Assembly: GCF_007991655.1 (NCBI RefSeq)
Contig: NZ_BJYT01000002.1
Span: 248,001-312,000, forward strand
DNA from: Segetibacter aerophilus
GTDB lineage: Bacteria; Bacteroidota; Bacteroidia; Chitinophagales; Chitinophagaceae
Length of the DNA stretch: 64,000 nucleotides
Direction: 5' to 3'
Part shown: positions 44,681 through 54,366 of the stretch, piece by piece
How the letters are laid out: each line of letters begins with the position of its first letter
How positions within the stretch are numbered: the stretch's first letter is position 1
Program-made: the position numbers and the translations under genes
The notes under the pieces: generated by a model
What the model saw: the letters and a program-made list of their open reading frames with translations, nothing else
What the model was told of the DNA's origin: nothing
Database searches by the model: none

Positions 44681-45151
44681 ATGTACCAGGGTCTACTGCA
44701 TTTGCACAATGTTGGTCGTTGGGTTGTTATCATTTTATTATTGACTGCACTTATAAAGGCAATATCAGGTTTGTCTGGAGACAAACCTTTTACATCGGGT
44801 GACAAAAAAGTAGGATTATTCTTAATGATCGCTGCACACATAATGCTGCTAATTGGTTTATACCAATGGTTTGCCGGACCGTGGGGCTTACAAAATATAC
44901 AGAGTAAAGGAATGAAGGCAATCATGCAAGACAATGTGTTTAGATTTTGGGCCGTCGAGCACATTACCGGAATGCTCATTGCAATCATTTTGATAACGAT
45001 TGGGAAGGGTTCCGCTAAGAAAAACATCAGCGATAAGGCAAAGCACAGGCGCTCGTTCTGGTTTTATTTTATTGCCTTAGTAATCATTCTTGCTACAGTT
45101 CCCTGGCCGTTTAGGGAAGTAGCCAGACCGCTGTTCCCAGGTATGCAGTAG
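44681..45151 (+). CDS. Small four-helix membrane protein (cytochrome b-like)
   Basis: 156-residue protein with four hydrophobic helices: RWVVIILLLTALIKAI, VGLFLMIAAHIMLLIGLYQW, EHITGMLIAIILITIGKG and FWFYFIALVIILATVPW. Several His residues lie in or near helices (LLHLHNVGRW, AHIMLL, VEHITG), so heme binding is plausible and similar proteins are often labelled cytochrome b. The ATG at 44681 is preferred to the TTG at 44657. Single gene; function unknown. Confidence 0.65.
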   Translation: MYQGLLHLHNVGRWVVIILLLTALIKAISGLSGDKPFTSGDKKVGLFLMIAAHIMLLIGLYQWFAGPWGLQNIQSKGMKAIMQDNVFRFWAVEHITGMLIAIILITIGKGSAKKNISDKAKHRRSFWFYFIALVIILATVPWPFREVARPLFPGMQ

Positions 45152-45204
45152 TTTTTAAAACGTAGTGAATGATTCTGTACCAGGCAGAATAAACACGCGC
45201 AGCA

Positions 45205-45230
45205 GTTGTTGCGTCGCACTCTTGTACTTT
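45205..45230 (-). repeat. Dispersed repeat copy, CGACGCAAC form
   Basis: On the minus strand AAAGTACAAGAGTGCGACGC, then AACAAC. The GATG end is changed. It lies between convergent genes. Confidence 0.85.
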
Positions 45231-45324
45231 AATTGTTTATTCAGCCATTTTCATTTTTTAGCCTTTTTGCTATAGCTCAGAAACTGCAACAACAGCAGCA
45301 AATTGAAGGAGATTTACGAAGTGC

Positions 45325-46023
45325 TCACAACCTTTTTCTTCTTGTTCTTTTTTGCCAAAATAAGTTGACAAGTGAAGAAATAAACACGCCTATTAAAATG
45401 CCCGAAATAAGAGAAACTTCCATTGCCCTACCTCCCCTTGAGTAAGTAGATCGTATCATTAAAACAATTATTGTAACTGCAAGGGTGAGAAACCAAAAGG
45501 ACAAAATGTTTTGTCTGGGTACCGAGCTTTTTGGTAGTTTCCATATAATAAATGCAATTACCACTGCACCGGCAATACTATTTACGTCCCAGTAAATGGG
45601 ATAGTAGTCCATCGGCTCTTCTATCAGTCGGACGCTTCGATGTAAAAATTTATCCCAGAATAGGTGAGATACGATACCTATCAACAAAGACGTAAAAATG
45701 ATGAGAAGCTTTTCCTTATAGTAGATCGTTGTCTCCGGTCTTCTGAACTTGTTAACTCTACTTCTTATAATTCGCGGTAAGCTATCGATCAATTCGTTCT
45801 TTACAATTCTATTATAGGTAACATAAAGTAGAATTGATACCGGCAGATTGAACCAAAAAACTCCCAGCCAAGTATGACTATAGTTGCTTTGTTGTTGGAA
45901 GTTAGCAAAGTATTCAAAGTCAGGGGTAATACTTCCAATGGTAAGCGCGGTTACCGAAAACTTTCTTTTGTCTATGTATGTAAGCGGTAGAACAACCGCA
46001 GGATGTGAAAAGGTAAAGGGCAC
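45325..46023 (-). CDS. DUF4184 family membrane protein
   Basis: 232-residue membrane protein of DUF4184. The N-terminal MPFTFSHPAVVLPLTY and LTIGSITPDFEYF are diagnostic. Later come THTWLG-like (YSHTWLGVFWFNLP), LIGIVSHLFWDKFLH, and several helices. The spaced His and Asp residues (SHP, TPDFEY, SHLFWDKFLH) recall metal-dependent membrane hydrolases of the YdjM/zinc phospholipase group, but activity is unproven. Single gene. Confidence 0.88.
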   Translation of the reverse strand: MPFTFSHPAVVLPLTYIDKRKFSVTALTIGSITPDFEYFANFQQQSNYSHTWLGVFWFNLPVSILLYVTYNRIVKNELIDSLPRIIRSRVNKFRRPETTIYYKEKLLIIFTSLLIGIVSHLFWDKFLHRSVRLIEEPMDYYPIYWDVNSIAGAVVIAFIIWKLPKSSVPRQNILSFWFLTLAVTIIVLMIRSTYSRGGRAMEVSLISGILIGVFISSLVNLFWQKRTRRKRL

Positions 46024-46339
46024 TGTGTTGGTTTGAAAAATTCCGGCAAAAATGAAGATATAAATTCATTTATTATGATTCCGTTTTTCGTTTATCAATT
46101 CAACACATTTCCAACAAAGCTTTGGTGTATGTCTAGTAAAGCAAAATCAGTAGACTTATTTATAAAGAAGTAAGTAAGGTGGAATCTAGCGCCTTTAAGA
46201 CTCTAAAAATTAAAATTATTTGATTTACTTTTAGTGAAAGCTTTTAGACCAAAAACCGTTGTTTGGAAAACAAGACCTATGAAGAGAGCTATCTCATTTT
46301 TGGTTTAATCTATTTTGAAAAAAAGAATGCTAAAGCCAG
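46024..46339. other. 316-bp spacer before the DUF1553 gene
   Basis: AT-rich divergent spacer. I see no gene, repeat copy or clear promoter match in it. Confidence 0.4.
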
Positions 46340-49045
46340 ATGAAAAAGCAGTTTAAAAAAGTTGCATCTAAAAAAAGATTGCTGGTTGTTGCACTGGTTA
46401 TTGTTTTAGTATTTGTTCTCAATCCTTTTTTCATATTAAATTCTTACGCCGGCGATGCACCTTTAGCTGCCTCGGGCGAAGCACCACTTTCAACTGCATC
46501 TAATTCTTTCTGGCTTTGGAATTTTTTAGCGCGCCTTCATCCGCTAACGGTACACTTTCCGGTAAGTCTCCTTCTGTTTGCGGCTATTTTAGAATTATTC
46601 ACGCTTAAAAATTTTCATTCTAAACTAAGACCGGGAATAAATATACTGCTGGCAGCAGGAGTTGCTACAGCAACTGTTTCAATTATATTTGGCTTGCTCC
46701 TTGGTCGGGGTGGAGACTATAACGAAGACACGTTAAGCCTGCATCAATGGACCGGTATTTCCACTGCTACATTGGGTGCTGTTGCACTATTTCTTCTTTT
46801 TAAGATATCACGAAATAACGAGCTCAAATTAATCAAACCCTACCGCGCAATACTCATCGTTTCTGCAATTGGGGTTTGTGTCGCAGGCCACCTTGGGGCT
46901 GCATTGACACATGGCAGCGATTATCTTTCATCTACACTTCCATGGAGCAAAGACTATGAAGCTACGCCTGTAAAAAACGTAGATTTTGCTTCCTACAAAA
47001 ATGATACTGTAAAACTTAGTAAGCAGGAGGAGCAGGAATTAAACATGCAGGTAAAGACCATTTTGGCCCATAATTGCTATAAGTGCCACGGACCTGAAAA
47101 GATAAAAGGCGAGTTGCGTTTGGATAGCAAAAAAATGATTTTTAAGGGAGGTGAAGATGGGCCGGTGATTGTTGCAGGAGACCCCTTAAAAAGCGATTTG
47201 TTCAGACGAATTAGCTTGCCGGCAAATCACAAAGATGTAATGCCTTCAAAAGGAAAAAAATTATCTGAGGGAGATATTGCCACCATAAAATTTTGGATCC
47301 AAAAAGGTGCACCTTATTCTGAGGGAAAGAATGAGGAGACCAATTATCGCGTTGCTAAATTAGAACCTAGAAACCCATCGCTTCCCCAGGCTTCCACGGA
47401 CTTGCAAAATCCAATCGATCTATGGGTAAACGAGTACTTTAAAAAGAATAAAATAAGCTGGACTGCTGTAGTTGATGATAGAACTTATCTGAAGAGGATT
47501 TACCTCGACATACTTGGGTTGCTTCCCTCTCCTGAAGACTTAAATAATTTCGCAAGAGATCCAAGACCGGATAAAAGATCAGTGTGGGTAAGGCAACTTT
47601 TGAACAGGAATGATGATTATGCAATGAATTGGTTGACATTCTGGAACGATGCCTTGCGCAACGATTACACGGGGACTGGGTATATTACAGGAGGGCGCTT
47701 TGATATTTCCAACTGGCTGTATAATTCTTTAAAGACTAACAAGTCTTATAATCAATTCGTAAAAGAGTTGGTAAGTCCGGGCAAAGATTCGAGAGGGTTT
47801 ATTGCAGGTATTAAATGGCGTGGAGTAATCAACGCAAGCCAGCGAACCGAGATGCAGGCAGCTCAGAACGTTTCGCAGGTCTTTTTTGGTTTGAACTTAA
47901 AGTGTGCTTCCTGCCATAATAGTTTTATAAGCGATTGGAAGCTGGATGATGCCTATGGTTTCGCTAATATATTCGCAGATTCTTCTCTTGAAATAAATCG
48001 TTGTGATAAGCCTTCGGGTAAGTTTACTAGTGCCAGACTGCTCTGGAAAGAACTGGGAACTATCAACAGCACAGCCGCCGCGGCTATAAAACAGCAGCAA
48101 CTTGCGGAGTTGATGACAAAGCCTGCAGATGGACGTTTGTATCGTACCCTCGTAAATCGAATATGGGCGCAAATGATGGGACGAGGTATTGTTGAACCAG
48201 TAGATTTAATGGATAACGAACCGTGGAGCCAGGACTTGCTCGATTGGTTGGCTTTTAATTTTGAGCAGCGGGGAGCTGATATAAAAGAACTGATCTTTCT
48301 AATTGCTACATCTAAAACATACCAATTGCCTTCTGTTGGTTTTAAAGAACCAAACCAGTTGTTTGCAAAAGATTACAAGTTTAAAGGAATGTTGAAGCGG
48401 CGGTTAAGTGCGGAGCAATTCGCTGATGCCGTCAGTTCTATTGTAGCGCCCATGTATCCTGATTCACTGGTAAAGTTTGTTCCTTTTATTGAGACTCCTG
48501 CGGAGAAAAGTGTAGAGGCGAAACCCGTTGAGAAAAAAGCTGCGCCTACTCTAACCCCTGCTCAAAAAGCAGCAGCAGATAAGATAGCTGCGGAAAAAAG
48601 GAAAGCTGCAAAAAAATTGGCTGAAGAAAGAGCAGAGGCGGGGCGATTAGTTGCTTACAAGTTGTTTACAAACAAATCCATTCTTCTTTATCCTCGCGCA
48701 TCTTTAGTAATCAATAACAAATTCCTTACGGCACTGGGCAGGCCTAACAGGGAAACTGTATCTACCAGCCGGGAGTCGCAGGCGAATTTATTGCAGGCAT
48801 TAGAGTTAACGAATGGTGACCGGTTTAATGCTACTTTAAAAACAGGAGCAGAAAATTGGAAGAGGAAATACGGAAATGGAGATGTGTTAATTAAAGAGAT
48901 GTACAGGAAAACTTTGGGACGTGAACCACAACAAAAGGAGTTTGCAGTCGCTAAAAAAATGCTTGGACCAACGCCGGGTACAGAAAGCATTCAAGATCTA
49001 TTCTGGTCAATTTTGTTGCTTCCTGAATTCCAGATAATATACTAG
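46340..49045 (+). CDS. DUF1549/DUF1553 protein with membrane domain and planctomycete-type cytochrome c
   Basis: 901-residue protein. An N-terminal membrane region (about 15-200) with HPLTVHFPVSLLLFAAILEL resembles DUF2231. A PSD1 cytochrome c domain follows with CYKCH at 246-250 and KGELRLDS, RRISLPANHKDVMPSKG. The DUF1549 domain (about 365-560) includes LKRIYLDILGLLPSPEDL and a second CxxCH at 522-526 (CASCH). DUF1553 (about 590-890) begins RLYRTLVNRIWAQMMGRGIV and is interrupted by an Ala/Lys/Glu-rich stretch near 720-765. Such proteins are numerous in Planctomycetes and pair with DUF1501 proteins, as here (next gene). Both hemes would be on the periplasmic side; the substrate is unknown. 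Confidence 0.9.
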   Translation: MKKQFKKVASKKRLLVVALVIVLVFVLNPFFILNSYAGDAPLAASGEAPLSTASNSFWLWNFLARLHPLTVHFPVSLLLFAAILELFTLKNFHSKLRPGINILLAAGVATATVSIIFGLLLGRGGDYNEDTLSLHQWTGISTATLGAVALFLLFKISRNNELKLIKPYRAILIVSAIGVCVAGHLGAALTHGSDYLSSTLPWSKDYEATPVKNVDFASYKNDTVKLSKQEEQELNMQVKTILAHNCYKCHGPEKIKGELRLDSKKMIFKGGEDGPVIVAGDPLKSDLFRRISLPANHKDVMPSKGKKLSEGDIATIKFWIQKGAPYSEGKNEETNYRVAKLEPRNPSLPQASTDLQNPIDLWVNEYFKKNKISWTAVVDDRTYLKRIYLDILGLLPSPEDLNNFARDPRPDKRSVWVRQLLNRNDDYAMNWLTFWNDALRNDYTGTGYITGGRFDISNWLYNSLKTNKSYNQFVKELVSPGKDSRGFIAGIKWRGVINASQRTEMQAAQNVSQVFFGLNLKCASCHNSFISDWKLDDAYGFANIFADSSLEINRCDKPSGKFTSARLLWKELGTINSTAAAAIKQQQLAELMTKPADGRLYRTLVNRIWAQMMGRGIVEPVDLMDNEPWSQDLLDWLAFNFEQRGADIKELIFLIATSKTYQLPSVGFKEPNQLFAKDYKFKGMLKRRLSAEQFADAVSSIVAPMYPDSLVKFVPFIETPAEKSVEAKPVEKKAAPTLTPAQKAAADKIAAEKRKAAKKLAEERAEAGRLVAYKLFTNKSILLYPRASLVINNKFLTALGRPNRETVSTSRESQANLLQALELTNGDRFNATLKTGAENWKRKYGNGDVLIKEMYRKTLGREPQQKEFAVAKKMLGPTPGTESIQDLFWSILLLPEFQIIY

Positions 49046-49110
49046 GTCTTGTAGAGGTCGAACTGATGAATAATTTATCCAAAAAAGAAAAATTGTCGAA
49101 AAAAGAATGA

Positions 49111-49139
49111 AAGTAAAAGGGTGCGACGCAACGATGTTA
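49111..49139 (+). repeat. Dispersed repeat copy, CGACGCAACGATG form
   Basis: AAGTAAAAGG joined to GTGCGACGCAACGATGTTA. It lies between the DUF1553 and DUF1501 genes, 70 bp before the latter. Confidence 0.88.
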
Positions 49140-49208
49140 AGCAATGTTTTACCGCTCGCTACAAAAGGCCAATACTACTTATTCCCTTTTCGATCTAAAT
49201 AAGATCTT

Positions 49209-50633
49209 ATGGCTACGAATTGGAACCGAAGAGATTTTTTAAAGAATACGAGCGCAGCAACGCTTGCTGCCATGGCTGCTGGTACCCCCATGACCAGCTT
49301 GTTAACCTCGTGCAACAGTAAGAGAAATAATGCAAAGGCCGATTCTGTTATTTTGCTTTGGATGGCTGGAGGCATGGCGCACACAGACACTTTTGATCCT
49401 AAAAGATATACTCCCTTCACAACTGGCATGGATGCAAATAGTGTCCTAAGCACCTTTAAACCAGTGCCTACTGTTCTTGATGGAATTTCTTTTTCCGAAG
49501 GGCTACAGTCAATAGGGAAGGTGATGGATAAGGGAACTTTGATAAGATCATATGTAGCGGCAGACATGGGTTTTATTTTGCATTCCCGCCACCAGTACCA
49601 TTGGCATACCTGCTACAAGCCGCCTCAGTCTGTTGCGGCTCCGCACCTAGGAGCCTGGATTGCAAAAGAATTAGGGCCTAAAAACCCGGTTATACCTGCT
49701 TTTATTGACATTGGCCAACGCTTGACTTTAGGTGAGGGAGAGGAATTGAAAGCTTTTCATAGCGCCGGCTTCTTGGGAAATGAATACGGACCTTTTATGA
49801 TACCTGATCCCTCTGCAGGTCTCGATAGCGTAAAGCCTCCGGTTGGGATGTCGTACGAAAGATTTGAGAAGCGCAACCAGTTATATAAGGAGTTGGTGAA
49901 CCAGAGTCCGTTAGGTGAATATGGCAGCGACTATCAAAAGGAATCGCTCCAGAGATCGATGGAGCAAGCGTATATACTTCTGAATTCTCCCGAAGCAAAA
50001 GCGTTTGACTTAACGAAAGAACCTAAAGAAAGCTATGACATTTATAATACCGGCAAATTTGGATTGGGATGTTTAATGGCTCGCCGACTAGTGGAGCAGG
50101 GTGCAAGGTTTATTAGTGTAACAACAGAGTATGAACCTTTTAAGGGATGGGATACCCATGAGAACGGGAACACGAGGGCTAAGGAGATGAAACAACTAAT
50201 AGATGCGCCGGTAGCTCAATTGGTAAAAGATCTTGATCGCTCAGGTCATCTTGATCGCACTATTGTAATTCTCGCAAGTGAATTTAGCCGTGACATGATG
50301 GTGGAAGGTCGCCCGGATTTAAAGGTGCAGGAGCAGGTTCAACAACCGGATGTCATACAGGACATAAAGAACTACGGTATGCACAGGCATTTTACTGATG
50401 GATGTTCGGTTCTAATGTTTGGAGGGGGAATTAAAAAAGGACATGTGTATGGGAAAACTGCCGATGAACGTCCTTGTAAAACAATTGAAAGTCCTATCGT
50501 CATCGATCAAATTCATCAATCGATTTATCACGCTCTTGGCATTGCTGAAGATGCGCATTATGTGATTGAGAAACGTCCATTCTACACTACACAAGACGGG
50601 CTTGGTAAAGCTGAGCTGAAACTGTTCTCGTAA
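49209..50633 (+). CDS. DUF1501 protein with Tat signal
   Basis: 474-residue protein of DUF1501, an alkaline-phosphatase/sulfatase-like superfamily. The Tat signal NRRDFLKNTSAATLAAMAA is followed by a Cys (LLTSCNS) that may be lipidated. Family marks: SVILLWMAGGMAHTDTFDPK, HSRHQYHWHTCYKP, LGCLMARRLVEQGARFISVT, GWDTHENGN, VILASEFSRD, HRHFTDGCSVLMFGGGIKKG. The Asp and His residues in these blocks probably bind metal. It is the usual partner of DUF1553 cytochromes, and export by Tat implies folding with a cofactor before transport. Confidence 0.92.
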   Translation: MATNWNRRDFLKNTSAATLAAMAAGTPMTSLLTSCNSKRNNAKADSVILLWMAGGMAHTDTFDPKRYTPFTTGMDANSVLSTFKPVPTVLDGISFSEGLQSIGKVMDKGTLIRSYVAADMGFILHSRHQYHWHTCYKPPQSVAAPHLGAWIAKELGPKNPVIPAFIDIGQRLTLGEGEELKAFHSAGFLGNEYGPFMIPDPSAGLDSVKPPVGMSYERFEKRNQLYKELVNQSPLGEYGSDYQKESLQRSMEQAYILLNSPEAKAFDLTKEPKESYDIYNTGKFGLGCLMARRLVEQGARFISVTTEYEPFKGWDTHENGNTRAKEMKQLIDAPVAQLVKDLDRSGHLDRTIVILASEFSRDMMVEGRPDLKVQEQVQQPDVIQDIKNYGMHRHFTDGCSVLMFGGGIKKGHVYGKTADERPCKTIESPIVIDQIHQSIYHALGIAEDAHYVIEKRPFYTTQDGLGKAELKLFS

Positions 50634-50747
50634 TGACGTGCTCGTATCGGTTGACAAATTTCCTTCATCCTTTCAACTTTACACGGTCTGATATTTTATT
50701 AAACTTAGGTAGGCCTTTATCCTGTCTTTAATTCTTTTTACCGATCT

Positions 50748-50781
50748 ATTGGGGCAGTTCGAAATTTCAAAATTACTTTTG
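50748..50781 (+). promoter_or_regulatory. Candidate promoter for the TonB-dependent receptor gene
   Basis: ATTG (50748-50751) and TACTTTTG (50774-50781) separated by 22 bp, near the Bacteroidota consensus. The start of transcription would be about 30 bp before the ATG. Confidence 0.45.
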
Positions 50782-50819
50782 CCGGCCTGTTAATGCTTTT
50801 TTAAGGTTAATTCTTTTTA

Positions 50820-53576
50820 ATGATAAGATTTCTACTTTCTGCCATTTTTGGCTTAATAATCTCCTTTTCTTCTTTTGCCCAACAAACCAGGACAATCACG
50901 GGTACTGTTACTGATACAGCAGGTGCGGCATTAAACGATGTGTATGTAAAACTGCTTGCAGGAAAAGACAGCATTACCACAACGACCAATGCAAGTGGTG
51001 TCTTTCACTTTGCAAAAGTTGCCTTTTCTAATTTTACTTTAAGCGTAACAAGGATAGGCTTTCAAACATTTTCACACAATTATTCAATAACAGCAAAAGA
51101 CAATAACACCTACACTGTTGAGACTATAAGATTGGCTACACAAGATAATCGTCTAACGGATGTGGTAGTGGTTGCAATCAATCCTGTAATTGTAAAAGAA
51201 GATACCGTTGAGTATAAAGCAAGCGCATATAAAGTGAGGGAAGGCGCACCGGTGGAGGACGTGATAAAAAAACTACCGGGTGTAACCGTTGACAAAGACG
51301 GCAAGGTAACAGCACAAGGGAAGGCGGTGGCAAGGATTAGGGTAAATGGTAAGGACTATTTTGGAGGCGATGTACAAACTGCTACACAAAACTTGCCCGC
51401 CGATATGATCGAAAACATCCAGATCATAGATGACTATGGTGACAGGGCAAATGTGACAGGTATAAAGGAGGGAGAGCCGGAAAAGATCTTAAACATAACT
51501 ATTCAAAAAGGTAAGAACAAAGGCAACTTTGGTAATGCAACACTCGGTGCCGGTACCCAAAGCCGTTATGTTGCCAGATTATCTGCAAACAACTTTAATG
51601 AAGACCGTCAAATCTCTGTCTTAGGTTCAGTTAATAACACGAACGCCAATATTTTTAACTTCAACGGAGGAGGAAGGGGTGGCGGTGCCAGGGGCGCGAA
51701 CTTTGGTGGTGCTGAACGAACAATAGGCGGAGACGGTATCAACATTGTAAAATCGCTCGGTTTAAACTACAGAAATAAATGGGGTAAAAAGATTACCTCA
51801 TATGGTAGCTACAGTTTCTCAGGCAACAGTAATTATCTGACCGGCACTTCTTTTCAACAAGATTTCAATCCTAAAAATATCAGTACTACCGGTCGCAGCA
51901 GTACGAACAATACCAGCAATAGCAATCATAGGGTCACCTGGAATGTTGAGTACAATATGGATACTGCGAACTTTTTCAAGATCTCGCCTTATTTCTCATA
52001 CGGCACTTCTCAAAATAGTGGCAAGAGTATCTCTGAAATTAGCAGGCAGAAGTATTACACCCTAAACAATAGCGTCTACTCCAATAACTCGACTTCACCA
52101 TCCGGGGGTACTGAGTTTTTCTTCAATCATAAGTTTGGAAAACGCGGGAGAAACTTTAGCTTAAACACCAACATTGACTACTCAGAACGAAGCCAGGATA
52201 GAAATTCGAATAACAATTATCATGACATTGACTCGACGATGCCGAATTACCTGGTGAAGGATAGCAACCGGGTACAATTTATTGTAAACGAAAGCCGTAA
52301 TACAACTACTAACGTGCGCATATCTTACGCAGAACCTATATCTAAATTTTCATCTGTTGAGGTGAGTTATAACAGGAACAATTCTGTTACGCAGAGCCTG
52401 AAAAACGTGGATGACGTCGATCCAATCTTTGGTGGAAAAGTGAGAAACTTAAAGCAGAGTAACGACTATAACTACGGGTTCACGACCAACCGCTATGGCA
52501 TTAGCCTTCGAACATTCAAGCAGAAATACAATTATGTGCTTGGCTTTGTTGCCCAGCCTACTAACCTAACTGGTAATGATCTGGGACGAAAAATAACCAC
52601 GACCAATCGCAACTTTTACATTATTCCAAATGCAAGATTCGTTTACAATTTTGCCCGTAGTAACAACCTTACCATTACATATGGTGGAGGAAGCCGAGAG
52701 CCTAATTTTCTACAGTTGCAGCCAATTAGTGATAGTACTAACCTGAGGAACATTGTTATTGGAAACCCGAATCTGAAGGCTGAATTTACTAACAGGTTAG
52801 GAGCACAATACAATAAGGTGGGAATACTAACAGGCACTTCTTTTTTTGCAAACGTATCTTTCGATCAGTCGCAGAACAGGATAGTTACAGCACGCTTCAA
52901 CGATCCCAGGGGAACGGGGAGAACGATTACCTATCTAAACACGAACGGTTTTTATGGTTTCAACGGAAACTTTGCGTTTACAAAGCCATTCGCCCAACGC
53001 AAGTTTTACGCAACCATTAGCACCTCTGCAAGTTTTGACAACAACATTTCTTACACAGACAATTTCAGGAATAATGGGCAGAACTGGGTTATACGACCAG
53101 GAGCACGCCTTCGTCTCGATCTTGAAAATATAATTGACGTTGATGTCAACTCAAACTACAACATCAACAAAACGGTTACTCAGTATATTGATACGGCTAT
53201 CTCTACCCAGGTTAAATCTTTAACCATCGGCCTGAATGGTAAAAATTATTTCTTTAAGAACTGGACAATTGGCTACGACCTTACGAAGATTATGAATAGT
53301 GGTTATCTGAACACTAAGAATTCAAATCCTACGTTGCTGAATATGTTTGCCGAACGCAGGTTCTTAAAAAACAACAAGGCTACTATTCGCCTGCAGGCCT
53401 TTGATCTTTTCAATCAAAACACAGGCATCTCAAGGGATGTAAATGGTACGACAGTCACCGATGTTCAAAATAACCGGTTGGGTCGATACCTGCTGTTGAC
53501 GTTTAATATCAGGCTGCAAAAATTTACGGGGAAGGCCCTACAGCGCTACCAGGAGAGCAGGGGTGGAAATCGCTAG
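50820..53576 (+). CDS. TonB-dependent receptor of the OMP beta-barrel type
   Basis: 918-residue outer-membrane receptor. A signal peptide (about 1-21, SSFAQ) precedes a carboxypeptidase-regulatory-like domain (about 25-100, ITGTVTDTAGAALNDVYVKL). The plug has LTDVVVVAINPVIVKEDTVE, VEDVIKKLPGVTVDKDGKV, RIRVNGKDYFGGD and TATQNLPADMIENIQIIDDY. A Gly-rich loop GGGRGGGARGANFGG lies near 281-295, and the barrel fills the rest. This is the TonB-receptor branch without a SusD partner, often of unknown substrate. It follows the DUF1501 gene by 186 bp with its own promoter candidate. Confidence 0.92.
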   Translation: MIRFLLSAIFGLIISFSSFAQQTRTITGTVTDTAGAALNDVYVKLLAGKDSITTTTNASGVFHFAKVAFSNFTLSVTRIGFQTFSHNYSITAKDNNTYTVETIRLATQDNRLTDVVVVAINPVIVKEDTVEYKASAYKVREGAPVEDVIKKLPGVTVDKDGKVTAQGKAVARIRVNGKDYFGGDVQTATQNLPADMIENIQIIDDYGDRANVTGIKEGEPEKILNITIQKGKNKGNFGNATLGAGTQSRYVARLSANNFNEDRQISVLGSVNNTNANIFNFNGGGRGGGARGANFGGAERTIGGDGINIVKSLGLNYRNKWGKKITSYGSYSFSGNSNYLTGTSFQQDFNPKNISTTGRSSTNNTSNSNHRVTWNVEYNMDTANFFKISPYFSYGTSQNSGKSISEISRQKYYTLNNSVYSNNSTSPSGGTEFFFNHKFGKRGRNFSLNTNIDYSERSQDRNSNNNYHDIDSTMPNYLVKDSNRVQFIVNESRNTTTNVRISYAEPISKFSSVEVSYNRNNSVTQSLKNVDDVDPIFGGKVRNLKQSNDYNYGFTTNRYGISLRTFKQKYNYVLGFVAQPTNLTGNDLGRKITTTNRNFYIIPNARFVYNFARSNNLTITYGGGSREPNFLQLQPISDSTNLRNIVIGNPNLKAEFTNRLGAQYNKVGILTGTSFFANVSFDQSQNRIVTARFNDPRGTGRTITYLNTNGFYGFNGNFAFTKPFAQRKFYATISTSASFDNNISYTDNFRNNGQNWVIRPGARLRLDLENIIDVDVNSNYNINKTVTQYIDTAISTQVKSLTIGLNGKNYFFKNWTIGYDLTKIMNSGYLNTKNSNPTLLNMFAERRFLKNNKATIRLQAFDLFNQNTGISRDVNGTTVTDVQNNRLGRYLLLTFNIRLQKFTGKALQRYQESRGGNR

Positions 53577-53642
53577 GCCTCCGGCGTATATAATTTATAC
53601 GGTATTAGACCTTTTTGTAGCCAGCCAATCTTTTCATAGCAT

Positions 53643-53666
53643 CATCGTTGCTACGCTCAGTTCAAC
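53643..53666 (-). repeat. Dispersed repeat copy, GAGCGTMGCAAC form
   Basis: On the minus strand GTTGAACTGAGCGTAGCAAC then GATG. It matches the copy at 56990-57013 at 21 of 24 positions. Confidence 0.75.
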
Positions 53667-53787
53667 TGTCAGTAAATCAGTCAGCCTATCAAGCTTTGTG
53701 ATGATTGCTTTTACAGCGCGTTTCGTTTGTTGCTAGCGAAGGAGATAGAAGGCAGGTAACAGTTTGAGATGGAGCTATAAAAAAAAT

Positions 53788-53813
53788 GGCTCCTCCGTAG
53801 AAACGGAGCAGCC
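53788..53813 (-). terminator. Minus-strand hairpin terminator
   Basis: Stem GGCTGCTCCGT/ACGGAGGAGCC with one mismatch and a 4-nt loop, followed on the minus strand by a run of T. It is too far (about 550 bp) from mgtE to be an ordinary 3' end of that gene. Confidence 0.75.
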
Positions 53814-54290
53814 TCTAACGATTGCTTGCCATATGAAAATCTTAAATATCTTGATCGGCTAAAAGCCTCTTAATTTCTTGTTCTTGTAATAGCGTGTTAT
53901 CAATTAGTAATGATATCCTGTTATTATTCCTCAAAAGTAAAAGCTTCTATCAAGCGTTTTAATCTAATAATTGGTTATTTAATTATCGCTAATTCCTTCG
54001 GAATCTCTTAAAACCCTTGCTGGTAGTGTATTTTCTACACATTCCTCTATTATCGCCAAGCTTAAAAAAAACTTAATAGATTATGAATCATTAGCGAATT
54101 TTCGTGCAGTTTACTTTCTCATTTTCTATTCGAGCTTAATTTATGGCGTTCACGGAGATTGTCGCGCTCGATCGGTGGCCAATACAAATGGTGATGCCGT
54201 TGCCCGCCGTTGTTGGTTGCTTAACCAACAGCTAGTTTTCACTATGCTGCCACAACTAGGTGTACGCTAATTAAGCTCAATAAAGATTTG

Positions 54291-54320
54291 TAGTAAAAGG
54301 GAGTGACACAACGATGTTGA
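54291..54320 (+). repeat. Dispersed repeat copy, GAGTGACACAAC form
   Basis: TAGTAAAAGG joined to GAGTGACACAACGATGTTGA. It lies 46 bp past the 3' end of mgtE. Confidence 0.88.
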
Positions 54321-54366
54321 CTAATATTTAAATGCTTGCTCCAAAAAAATTACAAATCATTACTGC

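Larger units (their letters stand above)
53577..54366. other. 790-bp spacer with a minus-strand terminator and possible decayed gene
   Basis: No intact gene. On the minus strand a 30-codon open stretch (53842-53934, containing RISLLIDNTLL and EIKRLLADQDI) ends just before the terminator at 53788-53813. A second open piece lies at 53979 to about 54080 (AIIEECVENTLPARVL). Different frames and internal stops suggest gene decay or an RNA gene. The spacer also holds two repeat copies and a perfect 8-bp hairpin at 54211-54230. Confidence 0.45.
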
